A DNA stretch of 45,449 nucleotides from an uncultured Eubacteriales bacterium. GTDB lineage: Bacteria > Bacillota > Clostridia > Christensenellales > CAG-138. The DNA lies in assembly GCA_900544555.1 (NCBI GenBank), contig UQWD01000017.1, positions 1 through 45,449 of the forward strand, read 5' to 3'. The notes below the pieces were generated by a model, which worked only from the letters and a program-made list of their open reading frames with translations, searched no databases and had not been told where the DNA came from. The translations under genes were made by a program, and so were the position numbers. Of this stretch, positions 43,767 to 45,449 are shown piece after piece (the stretch's first letter is position 1; every line of letters starts with the position of its first letter).

Positions 43767-45011
43767 ATGAGTTGGAAAGACGATATCGGCGCTCCGCTTA
43801 ATACCCGTCATATCGACGTAATTGACGGTATCCGCGCGCTTGGCGTGCTTATCGTAATGTGGTTCCACGTTTGGCAGCAGAGCTGGCTGATGCCGGCTGT
43901 TCAACTCCCTTTTCTTTCATTCCTCGGTATCGATCAATATAATCCCGATATCGTCCGGCGTTCGGGATACCTGCTTGTCGATCTGATGATGCTCATTAGC
44001 GCGTTCTGCCTTTTCCTGCCCCATGCGCGGAATATGCTTGAAGGAGAGAAACTCCCGTCCTGGAAGCAGTTTTACAAAAAGCGCGCGGTACGAATACTTC
44101 CATCGTATTATCTATGCGTGCTCGGCTTGTTCTTTTTATTTGCGCTGCCAACGAATGCGTACAACGGGAACACAAGCTTTATGTGGCGGGATCTTGTTTC
44201 GCATTTGACTTTCACTCAGATGTACCAGGTTGATACGTTCGTATCCACAAATTTAAATGTCGTATTGTGGACTGTTGCCATTGAAGTGCAGTTTTATTTG
44301 ATTTTTCCGTTTATAGCCAAGTGGTTCAGGAAGAATCCTGGCCTTACTTATATCGGGATGGTGGCGGTTTCGCTCGCGTATATCCACCTGTACGCGCTCC
44401 GTCAGCCCTATCTGATGATGACGGTTAACCGCATGCCCACATTCCTTTGCGTTTTCGCGAACGGTATGATGGCCGCGTACGCGTATGTAGCTATCGCTAA
44501 CAAATACAGGCGTGAAAAGGCGGTCGGTTATGTAAGCATGGGCGTGTCCATCCTCTGCATAGCGGTTTTTGCCGCTATCGCCCCAGCGGCGATTGCTGGG
44601 GACAAGCAGGCCTGGCAGCTTGAAAACCGATACCTTTTAAGCAGTTTATTTACGGTCTTTATCCTATCGACGGCGTTGTCGGCCAAGGCGTACCGCGTGT
44701 TGTACTCCAACCGCCTGATGCGTTTTCTTGCGGCTATTTCATACAACCTTTATATCTGGCACCAATGGATAGCCGCCAATTTCAAGCAGTGGCGGATACC
44801 GGGGTGGGAAGGCGACGCATTGCCGAACCAAACGGGTGATTTGGCGTGGCAGTGGAAGTATACCCTTATCGTATATAGCGTATCAATAGCGTCTGCCGCG
44901 CTCATTACCTATGGGTTTGAAAAACCAATGGCTAAATTGCTTTTAAAGGATCCGAAGCTGAGGCTGCCCGCCGCACCGCCTTCAGAGGCTGAGGCTGGTA
45001 TAGGCGAATAA
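43767..45011 (+). CDS. Acyltransferase-3 family integral membrane protein
   Basis: A 414-residue protein of the OafA/YrhL/Acyl_transf_3 family, about ten membrane helices, which O-acylates cell-surface or extracellular glycans. The N-terminal VIDGIRALGVLIVMWFHVW contains the conserved Arg and His of the family. Later segments are FYKKRAVRILPSYY (the R-x-x-R region) and LWTVAIEVQFYLIFP. The acceptor is not indicated by the context. GAGGTG precedes the ATG, with a promoter about 75 bases upstream. Confidence 0.92.
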   Translation: MSWKDDIGAPLNTRHIDVIDGIRALGVLIVMWFHVWQQSWLMPAVQLPFLSFLGIDQYNPDIVRRSGYLLVDLMMLISAFCLFLPHARNMLEGEKLPSWKQFYKKRAVRILPSYYLCVLGLFFLFALPTNAYNGNTSFMWRDLVSHLTFTQMYQVDTFVSTNLNVVLWTVAIEVQFYLIFPFIAKWFRKNPGLTYIGMVAVSLAYIHLYALRQPYLMMTVNRMPTFLCVFANGMMAAYAYVAIANKYRREKAVGYVSMGVSILCIAVFAAIAPAAIAGDKQAWQLENRYLLSSLFTVFILSTALSAKAYRVLYSNRLMRFLAAISYNLYIWHQWIAANFKQWRIPGWEGDALPNQTGDLAWQWKYTLIVYSVSIASAALITYGFEKPMAKLLLKDPKLRLPAAPPSEAEAGIGE

Positions 45012-45449
45012 ATAACTTTTGTGCACCAACATCCGCCTTACCGGGCGTTTGCATTGGCTGCATTTTGGACGATTTACCTACATGGAGTTATGCTAAACAT
45101 TCCAGGCGTGCGGTACGTTTAGCTTTTTAAGCAGTAAAAAATCTCATGCGCTTTAAATTATCGGAATGCAGGTTCTTTCGGCTGCGCTTTCTCGCAATAC
45201 GAAGGTATGGCCGGCGCGACATGCGATAAGGGTAAAATATTGAGTACAAGTAACTATGGGTTGCGGAAGGGTACTCAGGGGCGCGAGCGCCCCTAAGTTA
45301 TCGGAATTATGAGATCCTTGTAACTCTAAGCGAAAGCGAAGCCGCCTAACCCAAGACGACTTGCAGAGCGGCATCCTGCGAGCCTGAGCTTAGAAGAGAA
45401 TTTCCTGAAGCTCCACGCGATCCATAAACACGGCGAGCATATACGCCCT
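45012..45449. other. Right-hand intergenic region
   Basis: No gene, tRNA or strong hairpin recognised. The small reverse ORF at 45153-45374 has no ribosome-binding site and looks spurious. Confidence 0.5.

Noticed and set aside
1..45449. CRISPR arrays, insertion sequences and tRNA genes
   Set aside because: I looked for regularly spaced repeats, transposase-like proteins and tRNA T-loop patterns and found none I could support by eye.

Overview
This window is the replication-origin region of a Firmicutes (class Clostridia-like) chromosome. The evidence is the diverging cluster rpmH-rnpA-yidD-yidC-jag (rightward) and dnaA-dnaN-recF-remB-gyrB-gyrA (leftward), flanked by DnaA-box clusters. A four-gene glgB-glgC-glgD-glgA operon with the GlgD subunit, a CD1247-type small protein and an FMN-riboswitch-controlled RibU point the same way. 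Base composition is mixed. Core genes look near or above 50% GC by eye, with AT-rich patches. I cannot name a genus.

Layout, left to right. Bases 1-320 hold several inverted repeats and no convincing gene. A leftward glycogen operon (321-6220) follows, then an 864-base gap and an SDR oxidoreductase. parA-parB (8101-9730) run leftward, and two perfect canonical parS sites (10412 and 10577) lie just beyond a nitroreductase gene. Next come a CD1247-like zinc-ribbon protein, EF-P, a MATE transporter, a small 2[4Fe-4S] ferredoxin missed by length-based ORF calling, psuG, a GNAT protein and gap. An AT-richer insert (about 17041-21937) sits between gap and cca. It contains a well-signposted 62-residue orphan gene and a two-gene operon of a 998-residue HEXXH protein and a SIR2-domain protein. 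The origin operon (cca, gyrA, gyrB, remB, recF, dnaN, dnaA) runs from 23338 to 32044, and rpmH to jag from 32379 to 35117. To the right are a phosphotransferase, ribU with its FMN riboswitch, a GNAT protein, a leftward patA-like/tyrS/yigZ/ilvE group and an acyltransferase-3 membrane protein.

How the genes work together: GlgC/GlgD make ADP-glucose, GlgA polymerises it and GlgB adds branches. DnaA, DnaN, gyrase and RecF serve replication at the origin, while ParA/ParB/parS segregate it. RnpA, YidD, YidC and Jag form the usual RNA-processing and membrane-insertion group.

The best candidate for an undescribed system is the HEXXH + SIR2 pair. The SIR2 protein keeps the residues expected of an NAD+-consuming enzyme. 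Its partner is a very large protein I do not recognise beyond a zinc-peptidase motif. Antiphage defence is a reasonable inference from the SIR2 family, not something the sequence proves.
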